Shown here: positions 44,104 to 51,900 of the stretch, piece after piece
How positions within the stretch are numbered: the first letter of the stretch is position 1
Layout: each line of letters begins with the position of its first letter
NCBI GenBank assembly: GCA_963764955.1
Contig: CAVXVE010000041.1
Span: forward strand, 62,001 to 126,000
Direction of reading: 5' to 3'
DNA from: Roseiarcus sp963764955
GTDB taxonomy: Bacteria; Pseudomonadota; Alphaproteobacteria; Rhizobiales; Beijerinckiaceae
Length of the DNA stretch: 64,000 nucleotides
Program-made: the position numbers and the translations under genes
Notes under the pieces: model-generated
Database searches by the model: none
What the model was told of the DNA's origin: nothing
Seen by the model: only the letters and a program-made list of their open reading frames with translations

Positions 44104-44132
44104 GCAGACGAACTCATAGAAACGGAGCGGCG

Positions 44133-45425
44133 ATGTCCTATCGCATCCCTGACGCGCTGATCGCGGAGGAGAACGCCAAACTCGGCGCCGCCCAAGCCGA
44201 GGACTATGCGGCGCTCGGCCGGCGGCTCGAACGATCCGGCGTCGATATCGAGGCGATCACCGCCAAGGTCGCCGGCTTCGCAGTCGCGGTTCCGACCTGG
44301 GGAGTGGGCACCGGCGGCACGCGCTTTGCGCGCTTTCCGGGCGTGGGCGAGCCGCGCGGAATCTTCGACAAGATCGAGGATTGCGCGACCATCCATCAGC
44401 TCACCCGCGCAACGCCGACCTGCTCGCCGCATTACCCATGGGACAAGGTCAGCGATTATCGGGAGCTCGCTGAGCACGCAGCAGCGCTCGGCGTCGGCTT
44501 CGACGCGGTCAACTCCAACACCTTTCAGGACGCAGCCGGACAGACGCTGACATATAAATTCGGCTCGCTCGCCAACAGCGAGAAGGCGGTGCGCGACCAG
44601 GCGGTGGCGCACAATGTCGAGTGCATCGAAATCGGCCAGAAGCTCGGGTCGAAAGCGCTGACGGTGTGGATCGCCGACGGCTCGAACTTTCCGGGTCAAT
44701 CGAACCTCAACCGCGTGTTCGACTGGTATCTAGAATCGATGACCGAGATCTACGCGCGGCTGCCTCAGGACTGGCGCGTCTTTATCGAGCACAAGCTCTA
44801 CGAGCCGGCGTTCTATTCGACTGTCATTTCAGACTGGGGCTCGAGCCTGATGGCGGCGCAGGCGCTGGGGCCGAAGGCGTTCTGCCTCGTTGACCTTGGG
44901 CACCATGCGCCGAACGTCAATATCGAGCAGATCGTGGCGCGGCTGATCCGCGTTCAGCGTCTCGCCGGGTTCCATTTCAACGATTCGAAATACGGCGACG
45001 ACGACCTCGACACGGGCGCCATCGACCCGTTCCGCCTGTTCCTCGTCTTCAATGAACTCGTCGACGCCGCCGCCCGCCACGCTCCGGGCTTCGATCCGGC
45101 CTACATGCTCGACCAGTCGCATAACGTCACCGACCCGATCGAGAGCCTGATGGCCTCGGCGACGGAGACGCAGCGCGCCTATGCGCAAGCGCTGATTGTC
45201 GACCGGGACGCGCTCGCCGCGGCGCAAGCGGACAACGACGCCATGCTCGGCCACCGTATTCTGAAGGCGGGCTTTCTCGCCGACGTGTCGCCAATCCTGG
45301 CCGAAGCGCGCGTGCGCAACGGCGGCGCGATCGATCCGATCGCCGTCTATCGGGCGTCGAACTATCGCCGCGTCAAAGCGAAGGAACGCCCTGCAGTCGC
45401 CGGGTCGTCTTCGGGGATTGTTTGA
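44133..45425 (+). CDS. rhaI: L-rhamnose isomerase (rhizobial catabolic type)
   Basis: Converts L-rhamnose to L-rhamnulose. The 430-residue TIM-barrel isomerase is of the Pseudomonas/rhizobial type, not the E. coli RhaA type. Metal-site segments include VFIEHKLYEPAFY near residue 217, CLVDLGHHAPNVN near 252 and HFNDSKYGDDD near 281. It follows rhaD by 29 bases and must be co-transcribed. It is intact in this sequence, unlike rhaD. Confidence 0.95.
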   Translation: MSYRIPDALIAEENAKLGAAQAEDYAALGRRLERSGVDIEAITAKVAGFAVAVPTWGVGTGGTRFARFPGVGEPRGIFDKIEDCATIHQLTRATPTCSPHYPWDKVSDYRELAEHAAALGVGFDAVNSNTFQDAAGQTLTYKFGSLANSEKAVRDQAVAHNVECIEIGQKLGSKALTVWIADGSNFPGQSNLNRVFDWYLESMTEIYARLPQDWRVFIEHKLYEPAFYSTVISDWGSSLMAAQALGPKAFCLVDLGHHAPNVNIEQIVARLIRVQRLAGFHFNDSKYGDDDLDTGAIDPFRLFLVFNELVDAAARHAPGFDPAYMLDQSHNVTDPIESLMASATETQRAYAQALIVDRDALAAAQADNDAMLGHRILKAGFLADVSPILAEARVRNGGAIDPIAVYRASNYRRVKAKERPAVAGSSSGIV

Positions 45426-45537
45426 CGCAGATCGCTTGACGCAATGCCCTCAGGTTTGCCGCAAGCGGCGCGCGCCAGCCAACGGAAACTCCCGCGACGC
45501 CGCCAGCGCCGCGGGAATTTCGTGGAACGCACTTACT

Positions 45538-45566
45538 GCTCCGCAGCGGACGGAGCGGCCTTTTCG
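45538..45566 (+). terminator. Terminator after rhaI
   Basis: GCTCCG (45538-45543) pairs with CGGAGC (45551-45556) over a 7-base loop and is followed by GGCCTTTTCG. It lies about 110 bases after the rhaI stop and just before the end of the convergent hypothetical gene. The T-tract is short, so the strength is uncertain. Confidence 0.5.
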
Positions 45567-45580
45567 AATTGAACTTCCGG

Positions 45581-46015
45581 CTATTCCGCCGGCGTCGCCG
45601 ACACCGCTTCCACCGGAATGGTCACCGGCTCCGCCTCGCGCCGGAAGCGCCGCCAAGCCATCCGCATATCGCGGAACAGTCTCACCCACGCGTTCGGCTC
45701 TTTGAAGTGCGACGCGAACTCGCGGTTCTGCTCCATAGGAACCCAATAATGCTGCCGCCAGGTCTTGAACATCGAGTGGAGTTCGTCGGCCTGCTCGGGT
45801 CTCACCGACATAGCGGCGCAGCCGCAAAGCGCGTCGACCGTAACCCGCCCCTTCCTGTCGAACTGGAAGCGATGGCGGCTTGGCACATGATGGAGCCAGC
45901 CATGAGCATATTCGAAATCGGAAGGCTGGAACCGAAGCGACGCAATCATTGGGGCCATGTCCAGATAGCGAACCGAGTGCCCTGACGCTAGTGCGTATTC
46001 CACGTTTGGCATCAT
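45581..46015 (-). CDS. Hypothetical protein
   Basis: A 144-residue soluble protein that I do not recognise. It is rich in aromatic residues and arginine, with segments SDFEYAHGWLHHVPSRHRFQFD, CGCAAMSV and WRQHYWVPMEQNREFASHF, and no signal or membrane helix. GGGAGACT lies just before the first of two consecutive ATG codons, so the start is well supported. It is convergent with rhaI and otherwise isolated. The consistent length and codon use argue that it is real. Confidence 0.7.
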   Translation of the reverse strand: MMPNVEYALASGHSVRYLDMAPMIASLRFQPSDFEYAHGWLHHVPSRHRFQFDRKGRVTVDALCGCAAMSVRPEQADELHSMFKTWRQHYWVPMEQNREFASHFKEPNAWVRLFRDMRMAWRRFRREAEPVTIPVEAVSATPAE

Positions 46016-46364
46016 AGTCTCCCTCACCAAGGAGCCCCGTTGCCCTCAACGTTCCGGCGCGCCGCGCGTTCCGCAGGCGCGCCTGCATCGACGCTTTTTT
46101 CTTGGGCGCGAGCCGCGATGCGAGATGCAGAGCATCGCAAGAACGGCCCGCGCCGGTTGCGCTGGAACTGAGTGTAACGCCGTTTCCGGCTCGGCTGCAA
46201 TCGGTTCCGTTGCAGTTTGGCGCCGCGCCGCCGATCACAATATCGGGCGCGACGTTAAGGGCCGGCGCGGCTGGCTTTCTGTCCCGGGGCGCGCCGATGA
46301 TCCCGCGCCCGAGCCTCGCCGCCCGGAGGCTTGAAACCGACGCATATCTGACTAAAGTCAGAGA
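46016..46364. other. Intergenic stretch holding the MarR-GNAT control region
   Basis: No gene is supported between the divergent hypothetical and MarR-GNAT genes. The right end contains TTGAAA (46331-46336), a TAAAGT 16 bases further on, and a 16-bp operator-like palindrome. The left end should carry the promoter of the hypothetical gene. Confidence 0.55.
46347..46362. promoter_or_regulatory. Perfect palindrome at the marR-gnat start, candidate autoregulatory operator
   Basis: TCTGACT (46347-46353), AA, AGTCAGA (46356-46362): perfect 7-bp arms ending two bases before the ATG. It overlaps a possible -10 (TAAAGT 46353-46358) that lies 16 bases after TTGAAA. MarR-family proteins bind palindromes of this size and often repress themselves, so this is very likely their site. 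The predicted transcription start would fall near the ATG, giving a leaderless mRNA. Confidence 0.6.
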
Positions 46365-47247
46365 ATGGACGAGAGCCAGCTGCTGCAGATCCGCCGCTTC
46401 AACCGCGCCGTGACGCAACGCGTCGGCGCGCTCGAGGTCGACTACCTGCGCCGGGGCCGGCCGCTGGCGGAGGCGCGGCTTCTGTTCGAGATCGGGGCCG
46501 ACGGCGTCGATCTCCGCACGCTTCGCGGCAAGCTCGGACTCGATTCGGGCTATCTGAGCCGCCTGCTCCAATCCCTGACGACACAAGGATTGATCACGGT
46601 GACGAAAGGCGATTGGGGACGGTCGACGCCGCCGTGTGAGCCTGACACGCAAGGGGAGCGCGGAGCGCGCGGCCTATGACCGGCTCTCGGACAATCTCGC
46701 GGCTTCCATGCTGGCGCCCCTCGACGCCGCCGAGCGCAACCGTTTGCTCAACGCCATGGGCGAAGTCGAGCGACTGATCCGCGCGGCCTCGATCGAGGTC
46801 GGGGCCGAATCGCCTGACAGCGCCGATGCGCGCCGGTGTCTCGATGCGTACTTCCAGGAGCTTGAGGCGCGTTTTGAGAGCGGCTTCGACGCCTCCGCGG
46901 ACCATTCCGCTCCTGCCGGAGCGATGACGCCTCCGTCAGGTCTTTTCGTTATCGCCCGGCTCGACGGGGAAGCGGTTGGGTGCGGCGGGTTCAAGCGCGT
47001 CGGCAAAACGACCGGGGAAATCAAGCGGGTGTGGACAGCTCCGTCCGCCCGGGGATTGGGGATCGCGCGCCGGGTGGTGCGAACGCTGGAGGCCGCCGCG
47101 CGCGAAGCGGGGCTCAAGACCCTGCGGCTCGACACCAACCGGGCGCTGACGGAAGCCCACGCGCTCTACCGGAAGGAAGGCTATCGGGAGATCGCCCGCT
47201 TCGACGACAACCCTTATGCCGATCACTGGTTCGAGAAGCGGCTTTGA
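46365..47247 (+). CDS. MarR-type HTH / GNAT N-acetyltransferase fusion protein (frameshifted)
   Basis: A fusion of 293 residues after repair. The N-terminal 140 residues are a MarR winged helix (ESQLLQIRRFNRAVTQRVG, LRTLRGKLGLDSGYLSRLLQSL recognition helix near residue 60, wing near 80). The C-terminal half is a GNAT domain with RVWTAPSARGLGIARRVVRTLE, the acetyl-CoA loop, near residue 225 and LDTNRALTEAHALYRKEGY near 262. One extra G in the GGGG at 46616-46619, inside the wing, breaks the frame. There is no good ribosome site, consistent with leaderless translation. Confidence 0.87.
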
Positions 47248-47282
47248 AGCGCGCTCGAGCCGACGCCACCGGCTCCTTTAGT

Positions 47283-47480
47283 CTAATCGCGCCACCATGG
47301 CTTGTTGATTTCCGCCCAGCGGTCGGCCGCGGTAATGCCGATGTCGTGCAATTCGCCGTTCGACATGCGCGCGAGTTGGTCGCGTTGCCGCGCCCGCCGA
47401 AGCCATAGCTGCAATGCGCTTCGCCATCCGGCGAAGGACGGCGACGAGTGTCCAATATACGGCGATGCGATTCGAAGCAT
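47283..47480 (-). CDS. DUF1127 domain-containing small protein
   Basis: A 65-residue Arg-rich protein. The C-terminal 40 residues are the DUF1127 module: RARQRDQLARMSNGELHDIGITAADRWAEINKPWWRD, recognisable by LARMS, LHDIGIT and KPWWR. Such small proteins are abundant in alphaproteobacteria and some bind RNA or affect phosphate, nitrogen and stress responses. Convergent with the MarR-GNAT gene. Confidence 0.88.
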   Translation of the reverse strand: MLRIASPYIGHSSPSFAGWRSALQLWLRRARQRDQLARMSNGELHDIGITAADRWAEINKPWWRD

Positions 47481-47759
47481 GTCGGCCTCCCGGGCGACGG
47501 CGCCCCATAAGACGAACCCCAGCGGCTGAGATTTCCGGATGCCGGCGAGCCGCGGAGCTCGGCTTTTTCAGCCCCCGAGATAGGAAAGGCGGCGTCGGGC
47601 GTCAAACGATGTTTCCTCATTGTTCGCATGCGTCACGGGAATGCATTGGTCATCGGACGCCTCGACCGTCATCACGACGCGTCCCGCCAGACAAGAGAAC
47701 AGCTTGACAGGTGGCGCTCTCCAAGCGAGGAGTGAGGCGAGCTCGCATGAGAAATCGAC

Positions 47760-48719
47760 ATGCGAAAAGGTCCCGTTCGGCTGCCTTCGCTGGATCTTGT
47801 CCGCGGCTTTGTCGCCGTTGGCCGGCGGATGAGCATGACGCTCGCCGCCAAGGACCTCTTTCTCACCCAATCGGCGGTCAGCCGGCAGATCATCGCGCTC
47901 GAGGACGCGCTTGGCGTGCGTCTCCTCAATCGCGGCTATCGGTCGATCCGCTTCACCGCGGAAGGCGAACGGTTCTTCCGCGTCGCCGACAGCGCGCTGC
48001 GACAGCTTCAGGATGGCGTCGAGGCGCTCGCCGCCGGGAATGAGCGCCAGCCGGTGACGATCACCGCAACCATCGGCCTCACCAGTTTATGGATCCTGCC
48101 GCGCCTTGGCGGCTTCCAGCAGCGCCATCCCGAGATCGACGTCCGGGTGGCGGCCAACAACAGCGTGGTCGATCTGAGAAGGCGGAATGCGGATGTCGCA
48201 ATTCGCTATTGCGCGGCTGCGAACGCGCCGCCGGGATCGCAGCGCCTGTTCGGCGAAGCGGTCGCGCCCGTCGCCCATCCCTCGCTCCGGGTGAGCCGGC
48301 TCGACGCGGAGTCGATCGCAAACCACGTCCTCATCGAATACGACGACTCAAACCGGCCCTGGCTGCAATGGGGCGACCGGCTCCATTCCATGGGGCTCAG
48401 CGCCGTCAGGCCCAAAGGCGTTTTGCGCTTCAATCAGTACGATCACGCGATCCGGGCCGCGTTGGAAGGCCAGGGAATCGCGCTCGGCGGCATCGCCCTT
48501 GTCGAGCCGCTGCTCTCGCAAGGCCGGCTCGCCACGGTCGACGGCGCGGCGGTGGACCAGCCGGAGGGCCACGCCTACTGGCTTGTCCAGGCGGATCAAA
48601 CGCCGCGCGACGAGGTGAGGGTGGTCGTCGACTGGATCCTGACGGAAGCCAAGGCCACAGAATCGCGGCTTAAGGATGAGGTCAAGGGGCTCATTTCAGC
48701 GATCGGTTCGAGCCCTTAG
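47760..48719 (+). CDS. LysR family transcriptional regulator (GcvA-like)
   Basis: A 319-residue LysR regulator. The winged helix is MTLAAKDLFLTQSAVSRQIIALEDALGVRLLNRG near residues 25-58. The effector domain follows, with SLWILPRLGGFQQRHPEI near residue 105 and a GIALGGIALVEPLL segment near 240, as in GcvA-type proteins. The target is not evident: the neighbours are a DUF1127 gene (divergent) and the FUSC gene (convergent). Confidence 0.9.
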   Translation: MRKGPVRLPSLDLVRGFVAVGRRMSMTLAAKDLFLTQSAVSRQIIALEDALGVRLLNRGYRSIRFTAEGERFFRVADSALRQLQDGVEALAAGNERQPVTITATIGLTSLWILPRLGGFQQRHPEIDVRVAANNSVVDLRRRNADVAIRYCAAANAPPGSQRLFGEAVAPVAHPSLRVSRLDAESIANHVLIEYDDSNRPWLQWGDRLHSMGLSAVRPKGVLRFNQYDHAIRAALEGQGIALGGIALVEPLLSQGRLATVDGAAVDQPEGHAYWLVQADQTPRDEVRVVVDWILTEAKATESRLKDEVKGLISAIGSSP

Positions 48720-48780
48720 CGTTTCGGCCGGACCCCGACCTCATTGGCGCGCGCAACTTCGTGCGTGCGCCTGCCCTCCC

Positions 48781-50826
48781 TCACCTCGCCTCGCCCTGGG
48801 CGGCCCGTTCGTAGTTGCGGGCGGCGGCGGTGACGGCGAGCGCGGCGGCGGCGAGCGGTCCGGCGGGAGCCTCGGCGGGCGCACCGGACGGACCGACCAA
48901 GAGCGCCTTGAGCCAGTCGCGGATGGCGGGATCGGGGCCGCGGCCGCCGGTCTGGACAGCAAGGCGGGCCGCCGAGAGCTGAGCCACCAGGCTGAAGGCC
49001 GCGATGAGCAGGTCCGCCATCTCGTCGAGGCCCCTGCGCGCCCTCATCGGCTCGATGCTCATCCGCCCCGCCGAATCGGAAAGCGCCGCCATCGCCTCGA
49101 TCACGTTCTTGCGCGCCAGCCGATAGTCGTGATCGCTGACCTGGCTCTCCAGCGCCGCAGCGGTGAAGGCGGCAAGCTGCGCCTGAAGGCGGCGCGCCAG
49201 CCCCGGCGCCTCGAGGAATTCCCAGCGCGGCCAGAAATAGTTGAAAAGATGCGCAATCGCCGCCCCGACCAGCGTGTCGGCGAGCCGCTCCAGAATGGGC
49301 GCCGAGACCCAGGGCTCGACCAGATGCAGCGACACAAGGGCCATCACCGAGGCGCCGGTGGCGGAGATGCGGTAGTTGAGCCGCGCGAAGCTGTGGATCA
49401 CGGCGACCGCGACGCCCTGCACCGCAACCAGCGCGGCGGCAGGCAGATAGGCGACCGAGCCAGCCGCCAGCACGCAGCCGACGAGGGTGCCGATGATGCG
49501 GTCGTCGCGCCGCTGCCGGGTGAGGCCGTATCCGGCGCGCATCACCACCGCAATCGTGAGCACGACCCAGTTGCCATGCCGCTTGTCGCCGAGCGATTGG
49601 GCGACCAGCGCGCCGGCCATCATGGCCAGCGCCAGGCGCACGGCGAACCGCATGACCGGGGAGTCCCGGCTCAAATGCGGGGCGAGCGCGCTCAACGCGT
49701 AGGTTCGCTGGGGGATGAAGGCGGCGAGGTCGACGTCGCCGATGGCGGCCCGCGCCGTCGCGTCGTTCGACAGCGACTGCTCGAGGCGCCGGACTTGGCC
49801 GAGCGAGAGAACGAGTCGCCAGGTCGCCGTGGCGAGCGCCGCGCGCGATTTCGTATCCATCGCCTCGGCTTGGGCCCGCGCCGCCTCGGCTTTGAGCGCG
49901 TCAATGGCGAGCTGATGGTCGGGCGGCAGAGTGGGATGGCCGGTGGTCAGGAGCTCCAGGCTCAGATGCTCAAGATCAAGCGAGCCGACCCTGAGGGCGT
50001 CGCCGATGCGCGCCAGCACGGTCGCCGCCGCGGGCGTCTGACGGATCAGCTCGACGTCGCTCTGAGCGGCGACCAGAGCGTCGAGGGCGTCGAGCAGGAT
50101 ACCGATCGAGGCGGCCAGCCGCAGGCGCTCTCCCGACGTCCCGGACCGTTCGAGCAAAAGCGCCCGCGCCGATTGCAATTGCTCCGAAAGGGCGGATTGC
50201 TGGCGGATGGTTACGCCATAAGCCGCGGTCAGCTCGCGGTCGGGATCGAACACGGCGGCGACCGCACGCATGTAGATCGAGAATTCGCGGATCGTTTCGC
50301 TCGCCACCATCCGCCGGGCGCTGGCGTCGGTGAAGACGGTCGCGAGGAGAGCAATGACGATATAGGCGACGCCGCCCGCGGCGAACATGAGCTCGATCCG
50401 AACCGCGGCCGGAAAGGTCTCGCGCGGGAATCCCAGAATGAAGACCATCGGGATGACCGCCTGCATGCCGACCGCGACCGCCCATCGGCCGAGGCCGGTG
50501 ACGAGGCCGCCGACGAAGCTGATCGCGCCGATCATGAGGAGCGCGGCGACCGGCCACGGCAGCGCGAGCTGGATCGCAACGGTCGAGAGGAGCGCCAGCG
50601 TGAAGCCGAAGCCCATCGTCCGCGCCTTTTCCCGCCAGGGCGCGGGAAGGTCGGATATGCTGGCCGATATTGCGCCCAAGGTCGCCGGCTGGCCGGCGGC
50701 GAAGCCGAACACCGCGGAGGCCATGAGCGCGACCGCGATCACGCCCAGGCCGACGCTCAAGCCGTTGATGATATGCTGGCCGACGAAGAGGCGAACAAGA
50801 TTTGGAGGGCGCGGCCAGCGAAACAT
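48781..50826 (-). CDS. FUSC family inner-membrane transporter
   Basis: A 681-residue protein of the fusaric-acid-resistance/YccS family. Two membrane blocks of five or six helices (residues about 15-180 and 370-510) are each followed by a soluble helical region, the standard FUSC layout; the second block has the hallmark GNWVVLTIAVVMRAGYGLTRQRRDDRIIGTLVG region near residue 400. It is thought to export aromatic acids or similar compounds. It lies 13 bases after fdsD on the same strand, so it may be read as the last gene of the formate dehydrogenase operon. Confidence 0.9.
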   Translation of the reverse strand: MFRWPRPPNLVRLFVGQHIINGLSVGLGVIAVALMASAVFGFAAGQPATLGAISASISDLPAPWREKARTMGFGFTLALLSTVAIQLALPWPVAALLMIGAISFVGGLVTGLGRWAVAVGMQAVIPMVFILGFPRETFPAAVRIELMFAAGGVAYIVIALLATVFTDASARRMVASETIREFSIYMRAVAAVFDPDRELTAAYGVTIRQQSALSEQLQSARALLLERSGTSGERLRLAASIGILLDALDALVAAQSDVELIRQTPAAATVLARIGDALRVGSLDLEHLSLELLTTGHPTLPPDHQLAIDALKAEAARAQAEAMDTKSRAALATATWRLVLSLGQVRRLEQSLSNDATARAAIGDVDLAAFIPQRTYALSALAPHLSRDSPVMRFAVRLALAMMAGALVAQSLGDKRHGNWVVLTIAVVMRAGYGLTRQRRDDRIIGTLVGCVLAAGSVAYLPAAALVAVQGVAVAVIHSFARLNYRISATGASVMALVSLHLVEPWVSAPILERLADTLVGAAIAHLFNYFWPRWEFLEAPGLARRLQAQLAAFTAAALESQVSDHDYRLARKNVIEAMAALSDSAGRMSIEPMRARRGLDEMADLLIAAFSLVAQLSAARLAVQTGGRGPDPAIRDWLKALLVGPSGAPAEAPAGPLAAAALAVTAAARNYERAAQGEAR

Positions 50827-50839
50827 GAGCCCCGGAAGT

Positions 50840-51073
50840 CTAGGCGGCCGGCGCGGTCTCCTTCAATGACTGGACCGCGCGCGCCGCGACGGCGTTGAGG
50901 CCGGAATGGCCCTGATCGGCGAAGGCGATGATCTCGCGAATCATCTTGGGCGTCCAGTATAGTCTGAGATGCGAGGCTGCGCCCTCGGTCGCTTCCCGCT
51001 CGGGCATGGCGGCGTAGAATTCGCCGATCTGATTGGCCATGCGCACCAGTTTGTCGATCGTGCCGGTCGTCAA
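50840..51073 (-). CDS. fdsD: NAD-dependent formate dehydrogenase, delta subunit
   Basis: A 77-residue protein of the FdsD family. It has the typical core KLVRMANQIGEFYAAMP and ASHLRLYWTPKMIREI. It assists assembly or stability of the formate dehydrogenase. The best start is a TTG overlapping the fdhD stop (TTGA). Last of the fds genes in the operon. Confidence 0.88.
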   Translation of the reverse strand: MTTGTIDKLVRMANQIGEFYAAMPEREATEGAASHLRLYWTPKMIREIIAFADQGHSGLNAVAARAVQSLKETAPAA

Positions 51074-51900
51074 GCCGCCAATCCTCCGCTCGCTTCGTCC
51101 TCGCCGCCATCGAAGCACAAAGCCTGGTCGCGGCGCGCGACAGCGATCAGGCGAACGCCGAACCGCTGAGCGCGCTCGAGCGCGAGCGAGGTCGGCGCCG
51201 AAACCGCCACCAGCGTTCCCGCGCCGAAGATTGCGGCCTTGGCCACCATTTCGAACGAGCAGCGGCTGGTGATGACAAAGAACCCGCCATCCGGCGCAAC
51301 GCCTGCTCGCGCGAGCGCGCCGATCGCCTTGTCGAGCGCATTGTGCCGCCCGACGTCCTCGCGGACCAGGACGATTGTCCCGTCCCGTCCGCACCATGCC
51401 GCGGCGTGGACGGCGCGGGTCAGCTGATTGAGGGGCTGTCGTGTCTCCAAACCCTCGAGGGCCGCGCGAATCGCGGCGGGAGCGATCGGCGCCTGCGGAT
51501 GGAGCGCGCGGGGGGCGGGCATCTGAGAAAAATCCTCGATGCCGCAAAGCCCGCAGCCGGTGCGTCCGCTCATCGCCCGGCCGCGCGCCAGATGCGCCTG
51601 CAGCCGTTCACTCGAAACCGCGATCTTGACTTTCCAGCCGTCCTCGGCCCGCTCGACCTCGACGCCCCGAATGTCCTTGACCGTCTCGGCGATCTGCTCA
51701 GTCAGCGCAAACCCGCAGGCGAAATCCTCGAGATCCAGCGGCGTCGCCATCATGACCGCGAAGGGCGCGGCGCCGATGACAATCTGAACCGGCGCCTCGA
51801 CGGCGATCGCCCGGGTGAAGTCCGGCCCACGCGCGCCGGAATCGTACGAAAAGTCTCGGACCGGGACTTCGATTGAGCCTAAGCCCTCACTCGGCCGCAT
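51070..51900 (-). CDS. fdhD: Formate dehydrogenase accessory sulfurtransferase FdhD/FdsC
   Basis: A 276-residue protein that passes sulfur from a cysteine desulfurase to the molybdenum cofactor of formate dehydrogenase. The active CxxC motif reads TGCGLCG near residue 116. NALDKAIG near 187 and ITSRCSFEMV near 209 are family motifs. ATG 51900 overlaps the end of fdsA by 14 bases; the frame extends upstream but inside fdsA. Essential for making the FdsA active. Confidence 0.93.
   Translation of the reverse strand: MRPSEGLGSIEVPVRDFSYDSGARGPDFTRAIAVEAPVQIVIGAAPFAVMMATPLDLEDFACGFALTEQIAETVKDIRGVEVERAEDGWKVKIAVSSERLQAHLARGRAMSGRTGCGLCGIEDFSQMPAPRALHPQAPIAPAAIRAALEGLETRQPLNQLTRAVHAAAWCGRDGTIVLVREDVGRHNALDKAIGALARAGVAPDGGFFVITSRCSFEMVAKAAIFGAGTLVAVSAPTSLALERAQRFGVRLIAVARRDQALCFDGGEDEASGGLAA

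Noticed and set aside
48676..50898. 740-codon plus-strand frame opposite the FUSC gene
   Set aside because: Highly charged Arg/Asp/Glu-rich shadow of a membrane protein gene; no domain.
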